Shown in pieces: positions 21,703 to 35,256 of a stretch of 64,000 nucleotides of DNA. Under the pieces are notes generated by a model, which was not told the origin of the DNA, made no database searches, and saw only the letters and a program-made list of their open reading frames with translations. The stretch is from Odiellus spinosus (lineage: Eukaryota; Arthropoda; Arachnida; Opiliones; Phalangiidae): NCBI GenBank assembly GCA_963920705.1, contig CAWUCO010000283.1:941770-1005769 (forward strand). The letters are read 5' to 3'. Both the position numbers and the translations under genes were made by a program. Each line of letters starts with the position of its first letter. The stretch's first letter is position 1.

Positions 21703-24090
21703 ATAAGTGAATACGCGCTTGACTTTGCGATAGCGGGGGCGTCGATATTATTATGCGTGTTGATTAGCGTTGTTGCACGCTGGAACGAGGCCAAGACGGT
21801 AGACGGCTTCGTATTGGGTGACAGGAACATGAAGTTGATCCCGGTGGCCCTATCTGCGTTCGGCGCTCTGATATCGGCCAATAGTATCACGACCGTAGTA
21901 GGGGAGACTTTCACTAACGGCATGCAGTTCTTCATCATGCTTCTCGGTGTATTCCTGATTCAACTACCAATCGTCTTCTACGTTATACCCGTTTTTCACA
22001 ACATGCCTAATACTAGTGTCTACGAGGTGAGTTATTATCAAGGGACAGTCAAAATATAGTACAAATAGTCCTTCTTTTAAAATAAATGCGAACTCGTCTC
22101 TCGATCTTAAAGGGAGAATGCAACCTAACACACGGGTGATTTAAATAGGACTAATGTACAAGTAGAAAATTTACAAACCAATATTAAACTAGAAATAAAT
22201 TTAAATCTACAAGTAAAATATAAAAGTTAATATCTGATAATCGTTTTAAAAATTTATTTGAGACGGATTGAAAAATAATTGAAACCTTAATACTAATTTC
22301 AGTACATCGAAAGGAGATACGACCAATCTCTCAGGATTCTATTCTCGGTCATTTATCTACTCATTAACGTAAGATTACGTTTTATTATAAATTTCAACGA
22401 AAGGGCAAAGCTCCCAACACTCGTAGCGCGCATTGATCTCGCGTTAAAGCTTTCGAAAAAAAAATTCTAACTTTTAATGATAGAAATATTTTAGTCCCGT
22501 AACGAACTATCTGACTGGCTGGTGCCTCTAGCTAACGATTATCTGTGGCTAATAGGAAACCTCACGACGGATGACGTTCGTTAGATATAAAGATCAATGT
22601 ACTTCAGCTACGATTTCGCGTGTCCATATAAAATTATAATTAACATAAATTGAAACGATTTACGGCTTTGCGTTTTTTGAATAGTCTTGACTTCTTTTAG
22701 AAAGCAATTATTTTTCACCTGTAATATGTATTTTCAGCTCGTTTTGAATGCGGTGTATCTGTACGTGCCAGCCATAACGATAACAACGGTAACTGGCGTC
22801 AGTTATTGGATTACTTTAGTTTCATCTGGCTTAGTATGTACTTTCTACTGCGCTATCGTTCCTTTTTATACTTCAAGCGGAAATAATATGAAATACGTAA
22901 CTATGTAGTGTTCTCTTCAGAAACCTAATAATTCTTGGTGTTCGTTTTCAGGGCGGTTTGACAGCCGTAATTTGGACAGACGTATTTCAGCGTCGTTATG
23001 GTAGCGATGCCGCTCTCAGAGAAGTCGGTGGAATTGGAAACGCCTGGAACGCCACCTTCTCGGGACAAGTCGCTAAACATTCCACGTCAGTATTTCTTCC
23101 CTTGGACCTCGCAAATCACTCCCACAGATACGAATACCGGTACCTAAATTTGCTTTGATGAAAGATTTTTTTCCCAAAACTCTAGATGGGTTTAACCATA
23201 ACTGTCGAGAAATCAAATTATGGGCAAGGTAGAGATGTGATTGCCCATAATCGTCGATACATCAAATTAGCCCTGAATTTTAATTTAATTCTATCTAATT
23301 ATATAAAATTCAGATTTAGGCAGAGCCAGGTCTGGCATATTTGATGGCAAGTGATCTGATACGCGGTGCTAATTTCATTTTTCGGCGTTTATTGGCAAAC
23401 ACATCTAGACCTTGCTATAATTTGATTTCACGACGATTGTGGGCTAGAGTATTAGAATGGCGTCTCGTTTTTGTTTAAAGGACTTTGCTGTTTTTAATAG
23501 AATGGTTTTTGGTTGAATAGACACGCATAATATTGTAGAATTATAAGAATGAATTTGCAGTTTCGATCGAAAGCTAGATTTCGAATGGTTAAGCAGTTTT
23601 TGATCGAAATCAACCGAGCTTATCGATTTCGATATAGCGCGAGTTGAAGTTCGAAACCCTGAAAAATATGGCCTCATCTCGGAATAACAAATAAGGGAGG
23701 AAGGGGTGAGAATCGGTCTGACGTCATACATTTTAAAATATATTTCTCAGATTTGCGGAAGACACTAATAAAAACTATTCGGTGTGGAATTTGTTTTTCT
23801 ACGGGCTGGCCTATGGTTTTTACACGACAATCAGACCTCAGGCTTGCGCGCAACGATTCCTTTGCGTCAAATACTACAAGTCTGCCCGAAAGTAGGCAAA
23901 CTTAATTTTAATAATATCTGATTATGTTGGAATACGTTACGGTTAACTGAACAAATCATTTCAGCGCGTTTCTTTTGAGTAATACGTTTACTGCAATCTT
24001 AAGAATTATCGTCTTTCTGACGTGTGTCGCTTTTTTCGGAAGTTTAACAAAATGCAACCCATTGCAACGACCAGAAACGAACGTTAAACT

Positions 24091-24360
24091 ACCCGACCAA
24101 GTAAGGCGATATATGTCATCAGAGTTTTATTTGAAAAGTTTCACCCCTGCTCGTTTATGGCCTATGTCGTCTACCTATTTGATCAGTCGACTGCCTTATA
24201 TACATGTATTAGTCTCTTAATACCCGACCAAGTAAAAAAATAAATCTCTTAAACGTTTCACCTCTTCTGGTCAGTATACGTCCGATGTCGTCCGCTTATT
24301 TGATCCGATTGCCTTCCATATTAATCTCTCGATACAAAAAAGACATCACCCTATGGGCGT
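24091..24360. repeat. Short tandem duplication in pseudogene intron 6
   Basis: The segment starting ACCCGACCAAGTAA, which overlaps the end of exon 6 and its donor, is repeated about 137 bases downstream at 24223. Both copies continue into a TTTCACC and GATC(C/A)G-type stretch. The intact gene has a single copy. It adds a second, decoy donor to the pseudogene. Confidence 0.6.
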
Positions 24361-24377
24361 GATGATCGGAGAAGGGT

Positions 24378-24442
24378 AAACAAGGGGCTACGCGTAACTA
24401 GTCAATCGAGCTGATTGAATAGTTACGCGTAGCCCCTTGTTT
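24378..24442. repeat. 65-bp perfect hairpin inserted in pseudogene intron 6
   Basis: Arms of 23 bases (AAACAAGGGGCTACGCGTAAC and its exact complement) enclose a 19-base loop that itself holds a stem (TCAATC / GATTGA). The intact gene lacks the segment at the matching place (about 8031-8060). It looks like a tiny foldback insertion or a templated repair product. Confidence 0.75.
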
Positions 24443-27065
24443 GAAAAAAAGCGGCGTTCAATAACGACGGTGTATTTAAAAATTCTCTTTAAGGTTTCTT
24501 GTTTACGAACGTCTATTATTGGCTGAACACTGATTTGTGGGTAACGAAGAGCCTTTGCACTCCCAATTTAATAGCACTAATCTGAGATATTATTATACTT
24601 TTGGAAAACTCGTATATGCTTACCCGAATATAATTTCTTCATCCATGTGTATTGTAGATTTATATTTACGTCGCGACGAAACTGTTCAAAGGCATTCCGG
24701 GAATCTTGGGCATTATTTTGGCCGGCATCATTAGCGCCTCTCTAAGCTCGGTGTCTTCGGCGATCAACGCCATGGCGGCCAATTCCTTGGAAGATTTTTT
24801 CACGCCACTCTTCCCGCAACTAAAAACCCAAGAACGGAAACGGGTTACAATATGCAGAGTTCTAAGTAAACCGCTTTATAATCAAATGAAAAATACACCA
24901 GTTTCCATCTAATTAGAATAAATCAAAAAGTTGAGGCACTGAGTGGACATTTTTTGGTCAAGTTACACCGCTTAATAGTTATTCCTCAAGCTTAACATAG
25001 CCCAACATTAGAAGACAGCCCACCCAAATTGGTGTTTTTTTATCGCTAAAGAGGATTAACTCAAAACTGAAACGCCAGGAAAGGCTCAAAACTGAGACCC
25101 CCTTTAACGGATCCATGCCACTCTGTTTATCTTATCGGAAAGTAGGCTTAACTAGGATCTATGGAAAGATCTGATTAACGAACAATAAGGCCTTATTTTA
25201 CCTTTAATAACTAGACTTGTGTTGTATTTTTTATTTTTATATAATAATTTGGCACATTTCAAGAAGCATTTATGGGCTGGTCAGTTTATACTTAGTGAAT
25301 TTTGCGTGCATTTTTAAGCCGTATCTTTTGGAATATTAGCGGTGTTAATTGGACTAGCCGTACCAAAAATAGGAGGAATTTTACAAATTTTCCTACTGGT
25401 TACCGGTGCCTTAGCGGGACCTTTAGGTGGAATTTTTCTACTGTCATTTTTCTACCGGAAAACTAGTATTAAGGTACGCGCCGTAAATTACATAAATCAA
25501 ATAAGTTTCTAATATTAAATCTAAGATTTTTTTTAGGCCGTGAAGTTATCCTTACTAATAACCTTCGTGATCAGCGTTTGGCTTTCCATCGCCTCTTACT
25601 ACAATTACCCTCACAAACCTTAATTCAAACACCCTATTGAGCAATTCTGTCCCGATGAAATGACATCCTTCAACGTTACAGCACCCATATTAGAGATTTT
25701 TAGCAACGCTACTGAGATTGTTGAAGTACCAATAATAGCCAAGTAAGTAATTGCAATTCACATCGTGGAAGCTAAAATTTAAATGAGACAGTCTTTCCTT
25801 TAAAAGTCAAATGTATTTAAAAGGAGTATATACTCCCCCTTTCGTTGGGTCCACACTGGTTCCAGGGTTTGCCACTAGGGCAATTGGTCTCAATATATTT
25901 CCGGTGATAAAAATGACGCCAGAGAGATTGGCCAATTAAATTCAGCGGATGACGTGCCAATTGCGATAGTTCATTATGATTGAGTATAGGTTGATCTGGA
26001 TCAGATATTGGTTTAGTGAATTTCGTATTTTTAAAAAAAAAATTACTCTACCTTTGATTCCCACTTTAAAAGATTCAACGTTAACATTTCATTCAAATAA
26101 TCGATTTTTTTTTGGTCTCTCATACAGTCACTTTCATGAAGTTGAAATGTCGGTGGCTCTTTGCAAAAATGATAATTTAAGTCAGGATTAACTCTATATA
26201 ATCGCGCAGGAAGAAGGGTCCCGCATACTACGGGGTGAGTGCAGTCTGGTTCCCAATCACTTCAATTACAATATCAGCTTCCCTGGCTTTTATATTCGGA
26301 TACTTTTTCGGTAAGTCATCGATTTGACATCCTAATTAATAACATAATTTAACATATAACGCCAGTAAGTTAATTTAATTAGATAAACATATGTTAATTA
26401 ATACCTCCTAGCTATAAATTAAACAGGCCGAGGCGATTTTCTAAACTGATTCCACGAGTTAAAGGCTGAAATACCCTCTATGAGGAATCGGGCATTCCGA
26501 GTCACCCAGAGTAATTATCTAACATATATTTGCTATAACCTACTAAAGACTCATCTAACATGTCAGAGAAAAAAAAACAAATTAATTTATATTCATGGAG
26601 TACCAAAAATCGCGGACCAACGTTCTATAACCACATTAATAATTATTTATTATAAAACTTAATCACCATTTTATCGATTCGTGGATCATTTTATTTCGAG
26701 CGTTAGAAAGATACGGCTTTAAACTATTAAATTATTCTGGTCAAGAGATCAATGGAATGGATATACAGCCTTAGTCAAAAGGAAGGGACCCTTTCAATGG
26801 GCATCTTGAACTAACGAATGTGGCTTTGTATTTTTTTTCCTAGAACAAGAAAAACCAACGGACATCAGACTACTAAGCCCAATTGTACTTAAGGAAGAGG
26901 AAAAGAAATACATTATACAGTAAGGCCAACGAATTAATCTGTTATAGTTTTACAGATTTATTTCTTAACAGATTAAAAGGCGCTGAAAATTACCAATTGC
27001 TACTGGGTAGTGATAAATTGAACCCTCAAAGGTTTCCCAAAAAGACATCAATTACTATAGTTTGA

Positions 27066-27327
27066 CGATATTAAAGGGTTAAATGAATTATGATCAAATA
27101 ATAAATGAATCATTTTTAAAATTATGGGTGGTTTCAATTTCCGGGAAAGCTTATATACCTAACTCATGGCATTGTAACAGCGTTTTTAACTAGACTTCTA
27201 GCCCTTGGACTCTCGTCCTTCTCAATCTTTAAAAACTTAAAACCTTTAAATTAAACCTTAAGGTTGACGATATAAAAGGGATAAATGAATTATTTTAAAA
27301 TAATAAATGAAACATTTTTAAAATTTA
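27066..27327. other. 3' flank of the symporter pseudogene
   Basis: It begins like the other symporter 3' flanks (AAAGGGTTAAATGAATTATG). A block TAATAAATGAA(T/A)CATTTTTAAAATT occurs twice (about 27101 and 27301), and the second copy runs directly into the GGGGTACCCC satellite. No gene is seen. Confidence 0.5.
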
Positions 27328-30300
27328 ACAAGGGGTACCCCTTGTAAAACCATCAATTTTATTTTTAATTTTTTTACCAGGGGTACCCCTTGTAAAACAA
27401 TCTATGTTATTTTTAATTTTTTTAACAGGGGTACCCCTTGTAAAACAATCTATTTTATTTTTAATATTTTTACATTAGGTACCCCTTGTAAAATAATCTA
27501 TATTATTTCTAATTTTTTTACCGGGGGTACCCCTTGTAAAACAATGTATTTTATTTTTAATTTTTTTACATTAGGTACCCCTTGTAAAATAATATATATA
27601 TTTCTAATTTTTTTACAGGGTACCCCTTGTAAAACAATCTATTTTATTTTTAATTTTTTTAACAGGGGTACCCCTTGTAAAACAATCTATTTTATTTATA
27701 ATTTTTTTACATTAGGTACCACTTGTAAAACAATCTATATTATTTCTAATTTTTTTACCGGGGGTACCCCTTGTAAAACAATCTATTTTATTTTTAATTT
27801 TTTTACATTAGGTACCCCTTCTAAAACAATCTATATTATTTTAATTTTTTTTACAAGGGGTACCCTTGTAAAACAATCTATTTTATTTTTAATTTTTTTA
27901 CCCCATGTAAAACAATCTATTTTATTTTTAATTTTTTTAACAGCGGTACCCCTTGTAAAACAATCCATTTTATTTTTAATTTTTTTAAAAGGGGTACCCC
28001 TTGTAAAAAAATCTATTTTATTTTTAATTTTTTTAATTAGGTACCAATTGTAAAACTATCTATATTATTTTTAATTTTTTTACATTAGGTACCCCTTGTA
28101 AAATAATATATATATTTCTAATTTTTTTACCGGGGGTACCCCTTGTAAAACAATCTATTTTATTTTTAATTTTTTAACAGGGGTACCCCTTGTAAAACAA
28201 TCTATTTTATTTTTAATTCTTTTACATTAGGTACCCCTTCTAAAACAATCTATATTATTTTAAATTTTTTTACCAGGGGTACCCATTGTAAAACAATCTA
28301 TTTTATTTATAATTTTTTTACATTAGGTACCACTTGTAAAACAATCTATATTATTTCTAATTTTTTTACCGGGGGTACCCCTTGTAAAACAATCTATTTT
28401 ATTTTTAATTTTTTTACATTAGGTACCCCTTCTAAAACAATCTATATTATTTTAATTTTTTTACAAGGGGTACCCTTGTAAAACAATCTATTTTATTTTT
28501 AATTTTTTTAACAGCGGTGCCCCTTGTAAAACAATCCATTTTATTTTTAATTTTTTTAAAAGGGGTACCCCTTGTAAAAAATCTATTTTATTTTTAATTT
28601 TTTACATTAGGTACCCCTTGTAAAACAATGTATATTATTTTAAATTTTTTTACAAGGGGTACCCCTTGTAAAACAATCCATTTTATTTTTAATTTTTTAC
28701 ATTAGGTACCCCTTGTAAAACAATGTATATTATTTTAAATTTTTTTACAAGGGGTACCCCTTGTAAAACAATCCATTTTATTTTTAATTTTTTTAAAAGG
28801 GGTACCCCTTGTAAAAAATCTATTTTATTTTTAATTTTTTTAATTAGGTACCCCTTGTAAAACTATCTATATTTTAATTTTTTACATTAGGTACCCCTTG
28901 TAAAACAATCTATTTTATTTTTAATTTTTTTAACAGGGGTACCTCTTGTAAAACAATCTATTTTATTTTTTTTTACATTAGGTACCCCTTGTAAAACAAT
29001 GTATATTATTTTAATTTTTTTTACAAGTGGTACCCCTTGTAAAACAGTCTATTTTAATTTTAATTTTTTACAAGGGGTACCCCTTGTAAAACAATCTATT
29101 TTATTTTTAATTTTTTTACCAGGGGTACCCCTTGTAAAACAATCTATTTTAGTTTTAATTTTTTTACCAGGGGTACCCCTTGTAAAACAATTTATTTTAT
29201 TATTAATTTTTTTACATTAGGTACCGCTTCTAAAACAATCTATATTATTTTAAATTTTTTTACAAGGGGTACCCTTGTAAAACAATCTATTTTATTTTTA
29301 ATTTTTTTAACAGGGGTACCCCTTGTAAAATTTTTGATTATTTATTTTTCAGGGGGTGTATTTATTTTTTTTTACTAGGGGTACTCCTTGTAAAATTTTT
29401 GATTATTTATTTTACAGGGGATGTTTATATTTTTTTACAAGGGGTATCCCTTGTAAAATTTTTGATTATTTAATTTACAGGGGGTGTATTTATTTTTTTT
29501 ACAAGGGGTACTCCTAGTAAAATTTTTGATTATTTATTTTACAGGCAGTGTATTTTTTTTTACAAGGTGTACCCCTTGAAAATTTTTTGATTATTTATTT
29601 TACAGGGGGTGTATTTATTTTTTTTTACAAGGGGTACCCCTTGAAAAAATTTTGATTATTTATTTTACAGGGGGTGTATTTATTTTTTTTACAAGGGGTA
29701 CTCCTTGTAAAATTTTTGATTATTTATTTTACAGGGGGAGTATTTATTTTTTTTTTACAAGGGGAACCCCTTGTAAATTTTTTTATTATTTATTTTACAG
29801 GGGGTGTATTTTTTTTTTTTTTTTTTTTTTTTTACATGGGGTACCCCTTGTAAATTTTTTGATTATTTATTTTACAGGGGTTGTATTTATTTTTTTTTAC
29901 ACGGGGTACCCCTTGTAAAACTTTTGATTATTTATTTTACAGGGGGTGTATTTATTTTTTTACATGGGGTACCAATTGTAAAATTTTTGATTATTTATTT
30001 TTCAGGGGGTGTATTTATTTTTTTTACAAGGGGTACTCCTTGTAAAATTTTTGATTATTTATTTTACAGGGGGAGTATTTATTTTTTTTACAAAGGGAAC
30101 CCCTTGTAAATTTTTTTATTATTTATTTTACAGGGGGTGTATTTATTTTTTTTACAAGGGGTACTCCTTGTAAAACATTCTTTATTAGTTTTAATTTTTT
30201 TACAAGGGGTACCCCTTGTAAAACAATCTATTTTATTTTTAATTTTTTTAACAAAGGTACCCCTTGTAAAACAATCTATTTTATTTTTAGTTTTTTTAAA

Positions 30301-33300
30301 AGGGGTACCCCTTGTAAAAATTCTATTTTATTTTTCATTTTTTTACATTAGGTACCCCTTGTAAAACAATCTATTTAATTTTTAACTTTTTTACCAGGGG
30401 TACCTCTTGTAAAACAATCTATATTATTTTTAATTTTTTTACAAGAGGTAACCCTTGTAAAACACTCTATTCTAATTTTAATTTTTTACAAGGGGTACCC
30501 CTTGTAAAACAATCTATTTTATTTTTAATTTTTTTAACAGCGGTACCCCTTGTGAAACAATCTATTTTATTTTTAATTTTTTTACCAGGGGTACAACTTG
30601 TAAAACAATCTATTTTATTTTTAATTTTTTTACAAGGGGTACCCCTTGTAAAACAATCTATTTTATTTTGAATTTTTTTGCATTAGGTACCCCTTGTAAA
30701 ACAACCTTTTTTATTTTTAATTTTTTTACCTGGGGTACCCCTTGTAAAACAATCCATTTTATTTTTAATTTTTTTTAAAAGGGGTACCCCTTGTAAAACA
30801 ATATTAGTTTTAATTTTTTTACAAGGGGTACCCCTTGTAAAACAATCATTTTATTTTTAATTTTTTTACCAGGGGTACCCCTTGTAAAACAATCCATTTT
30901 ATTTTTAATTTTTTTTACAAGGGGTTCCCCTTGTCAAACAATCTTTATTAGTTTTAATTTTTTTACAAGGGTTACCCCTTGTAAAACAATCTATTTTAGT
31001 TTTAATTTTCTTGTAAAAAATCTATTATATTTTTATTTTTTTTACATTAGATACCCCTTGTAAAACAATGTATTTTATTTTTAATTTTTTTACAAGGATA
31101 CCCCTTGTAAAACAATCTATTTTATTTTTAATTTTTTTAACAGCGGTACCCCTTGTAAAAAATCTATTTTATTTTTAATTTTTTACATTAGGTACCCCTT
31201 GTAAAACAATCTATTTAATTTTTAACTTTTTTACCAGGGGTACCCCGTGTAAAACAATCTATTTTATTTTTAATTTTTTTAACATCGGTACCCCTTGTGA
31301 AACAATCTATTTTATTTTTAATTTTTTTACCAGGGGTACCCCTTGTAAAACACTCTATTCTAATTTTAATTTTTTTACAAGTGGTACCCCTTGTAAAACA
31401 ATCTATTTTATTTTTAATTTTTTTAACAGCGTTACCCCTTGTAAAACAATCCATTTTACATTTAATTTTTTTAAAAGGGGTACCCCTTGTAAAAAATCTA
31501 TTTTATTTTTAATTTTTTCACATTAAGTAACCCTTGTAAAACAATCTATTTTATTTTTAACTTTTTTACCAGGGGTACCCCTTGTAAAATAATCTATTTT
31601 ATTTTAATTTTTTTTTAAAAGGGGTACCCATTGTAAAACAATCTATTTTATTTTAATTTTTTTTAAAAGGGGTACCCATTGTAAAACAATCTATTTTATT
31701 TTTAATTTTTTATCAGGGGTACCCCTTGTAAAACAATCCATTTTATTTTTAATTTTTTTTACAAGGGGTACCCCTTGTAGAACAATCTTTATTAGTTTTA
31801 ATTTTTTTACAAGGGGTACCCCTTGTAAAACAATCATTTTATTTTTAATTTTTTTACCAGGGGTACCCCTTGTAAAACAATCCATTTTATTTTTAATTTT
31901 TTTTACAAGGGGTTCTCCTTGTCAAACAATCTTTATTAGTTTTAATTTTTTTACAAGGGGTACCCCTTGTAAAACAATCTATTTTATTTTAAATTTTTTT
32001 TACCAGGGGTACCCCTTGTAAAACAGTCTATTTTATTTTTAATTTTTTTAACAGGGGTACCCCTTGTAAAAAATACATTTTATTTTTAATTTTTTTACAT
32101 TAGGTACCCCTTATAAAACAATCCATTTTATTTTTAATTTTTTTTTACAAGGGATATCCTTGTAAAACAATATATTTTATTTTAAATTTTTTAACAAGGG
32201 TTACCCCTTGTAAAACCATCTATTTTATTTTTAATTTTTTTACCAGGGGTACCCCTTGTAAAACAATCCATTTTATTTTTAATTTTTTTAAAAGGGGTAC
32301 CCCTTGTAAAAAATCTATTATATTTTTATTTTTTTTACATTAGATACCCCTCGTAAAACAATGTATTTTATTTTTAATTTTTTTACAAGGATACCCCTTG
32401 TAAAACAATCTATTTTATTTTTAATTTTTTTAACAGCGGTACCCCTTGTAAAAAATCTATTTTATTTTTAATTTTTTTACATTAGGTACTCCTTGTAAAA
32501 CAATCTATTTAATTTTTAACTTTTTACCAGGGGTACCCCTTGTAAAACAATCTATATTATTTTTAATTTTTTTACAAGGGGTACCCCTTGTAAAACACTC
32601 TATTCTAATTTAATTTTTAACAAGTGGTACCCCTTGTAAAATAATATATTTTATTTTTAATTTTTTTACAAGGGGTACCCCTTGTAAAACAAACTATTTT
32701 ATTGTAATTATTTTTTGTAAAATTTTGGATTATTTATTTTACAGGGGGTGTATTTATTTTTTTTGTAAGGGGTATAACTTGTAAAAATAAAATTTGTTAT
32801 TTCGATTTTTTTTTACAAGGGGTACCCCTTGTAAAAAATTTTATTATTTATTTTACAGGTTGTTTTATTTTTTTTACAAGGGGTACCCCTTGGAAAATTT
32901 TGGATTATTTATTTTATAGGGGTGTATTTATTTTTTTTACAAGGGGTACCCCTTGTAAAAATTAAATTAGTTATTTCGATTTTCTTTACAAGGGGTACCC
33001 CTTTTAAAAATGAAATTAGTTATTTGATTTTTTTACAAGGGGTACCCCTTGTTAAATTTTTGATTATTTATTTTACAGGGGGTGTATTTATTTTTTGCAA
33101 GGTGTACCCTATGTAAAAATTAAATTAGTTATGTCGATTTTCTTTTACAAGGGATACCCCTTGTAAAAATTTTTATTATTTATTTTACAGGTTGTATTAT
33201 TTTTTTTACAAGGGGTACCCCTTGAAAAATTTTGGATTATTTATTTTACACGGGGTGTATTTTTTTTTGCAAGGTGTACCCCATGTAAAAATTAAATTAG

Positions 33301-34960
33301 TTATGTTGATTTTCTTTTACAAGGGGTACCCCTTGTAAAAATTTTTATTATTTATTTTACAGGTTTTATTATTTTTTTTACAAGGGGTACCCCTTGAAAA
33401 ATTTTGGATTATTTATTTTATAGGGGGTGTATTTATTTTTTTTACAAGGGGTACCCCTGGTAAAAATTAAATTAGTTATTTCGATTTTCTTTTACAAGGG
33501 GTACCCCTTGTAAAAATTAAATTAGTTATTTCGATTTTCTTTACAAGGCGTACCCCATGTAAAAATTAAATTAGTTATTTCGATTTTCTTTACAAGGGGT
33601 ACCCCTTGTAAAATTTTGGATTATTAATTTTACAGGGGGTGTATTTATTTTTTTTTACAAGGGGTACCACTTGTAAAATTTTTGATTATTTATTTTACTG
33701 GGGGAGTATTTTTTTTTACAAGGGGTACCCCTTGTAAAAAGTAAATTAGTTCTTTCGATTTTCATTTACAAGGGGTACCCCTTGTAAAAAGTGAATTAGT
33801 TATTTCGATTTTCTTTTACAAGGGGTACCCCTTGTATAAATTAAATTAGTTATTTCTATTTTTTTTACAAGGGGTACCGCTTGTAAAATTTTGATTATTT
33901 ATTTTACAGGGGGTGTATTTATTTTATTACAAGGGGAACCACTTGTAAAATATTTTATTATTTATTTTACAGGGGGTGTATTATTTTTTTACTAGGGGTA
34001 CTCCTTGTAAAAATTAAATTTGTTTTTTCGATTTTCTTTTACAAGGGGTACCCATTGTAAAAAGTAAACTAGTTATTTCGATTTTCTTTTACAAGGGGTA
34101 CCCCTTGTAAAAATTAAATTAGTTATTTCTATTTTTTTTACAAGGGTTACCCCTTGTAAAATTTTTTATTATTTATTTTACATTTGGTGTATTACTTTTT
34201 TTACCAGGGGGACCCCTTGTATAAATTAAATTAGTTATTTACAGGGGGTGTATTTATTTTTTTTACAAGAGTTACCCCTTGTAAAAATTAAATTAGTTAT
34301 TTCAATTTTTTTTTACAAGGGGTACCCCTTGTAAAATTTTTGATTATTTATTTTACGGGGGGTGTATTTATTTTTTTTTACAAGGGTTACCCCTTGTAAA
34401 ATTTTTTATTATTTATTTAGCATTTGGTGTATTACTTTTTTTACTAGGGGTACCCCTTGTAAAAATTTAATTAGTTATTTACATGGGGTGTATTTATTTT
34501 TTTTACAAGAGGTACCCCTTGTAAAAATTAAATTAGTTATTTCGATTTTCTTTTACAAGGGGTACCCCTTGTAAAAATTAAGTTAGTTATTTCGATTTTC
34601 TTTTACAAGGGGTACCCCTTGTAAAAAGTAAATTAGTTATTTCGATTTTCTTTTACAAGGGGTACCCCTTGTAAAAATTAAATTAGTTATTTCGATTTTC
34701 TTTTACAAGGGGTACCCATTGTAAAACATTTTATTATTTATTTTACAGGTGTTGTATTATTTTTTTACTAGGGGTACCCCTTGTAAAACAATCTATTTTA
34801 TTTTTAATTTTTTTTACATAAGTTACCTCTTGTAAAACAATCTATATTATTTTTCATTTTTTTAACAGGGGTACCCCTTGTAAAACAATCTATTTTATTT
34901 TTAATTTTTTTTACAAGGGGTACCCCTTGTAAAACAATCTATTTTATTTTTAATTTTTTT
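27328..34960. repeat. 7.6-kb satellite with a 24-bp palindrome in each unit
   Basis: Roughly 150 units. The consensus unit centre is TTTACAAGGGGT followed by its exact reverse complement. Three linker families occupy zones: AACAATCTATTTTATTTTTAA with a ~49-bp period (27330-29330, 30170-32700, 34770-34960); a ~62-bp family with GATTATTTATTTTACAGGGGG (29330-30170 and scattered later); and a ~48-bp family with AAATTAGTTATTTCGATTTTC (32760-34730). Numerous point and length variants show it is older than the 14-bp and 18-bp arrays. Short open frames (60-169 codons) follow the repeat and are not genes. Confidence 0.95.
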
Positions 34961-35256
34961 TTTTTTTTTATTTTTTTTTGTTTTTTTTTGGAATGAAACA
35001 TTTATTGACAATCGGCGCTATGTACAATTTACATCAGTAAACTAATAACAATATAAACAATATGAGAAGTTTTACAAGTAAGAAATTTTACAATTATAAT
35101 AAAGTTTCTAAGTTGGTGCTATGTACAATTTACATTAATAAACTAATAACAACACTATTTAAATAAAATGAGAAATTTTACAATAAATAATTTTTACAAT
35201 AAATGTTATAAAATTACAAAGTTATTAAAAACAATTTGAGTTAAAATAAAAATAAT

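Larger units (their letters stand above)
21703..27065 (+). pseudogene. SLC5-type sodium/solute symporter pseudogene, all 12 exons present
   Basis: Exon equivalents: 21703-22026, 22303-22368, 22738-22857, 22952-23085, 23751-23891, 23965-24100, 24658-24865, 25319-25473, 25537-25742, 26210-26310, 26844-26919, 26972-27065. Lengths equal the intact gene except exon 4. Four defects are visible. The initiator ATG is ATA, with an in-frame TAG just before it. The intron 3 donor GTAAGT has become GTTCCT. Exon 4 has lost 20 bases and then one more, restoring frame but replacing a membrane helix with RRYGSDAALR. Exon 9 has TAA at 25621-25623, in place of the glutamine codon. Signature motifs such as AVIWTDVFQ remain, so loss is recent. 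It may still be transcribed; it cannot make a full carrier. Confidence 0.93.

Noticed and set aside
27544-28053. 169-codon plus-strand frame and similar short frames in the satellite
   Set aside because: They follow the repeat unit (GTPCKTIYFI...), shift frame with unit length and lack any gene structure.
27328-34960. CRISPR array (palindromic repeat with spacers)
   Set aside because: The spacers are themselves repeats of three families, the genome is eukaryotic and no cas genes are present. It is a satellite.
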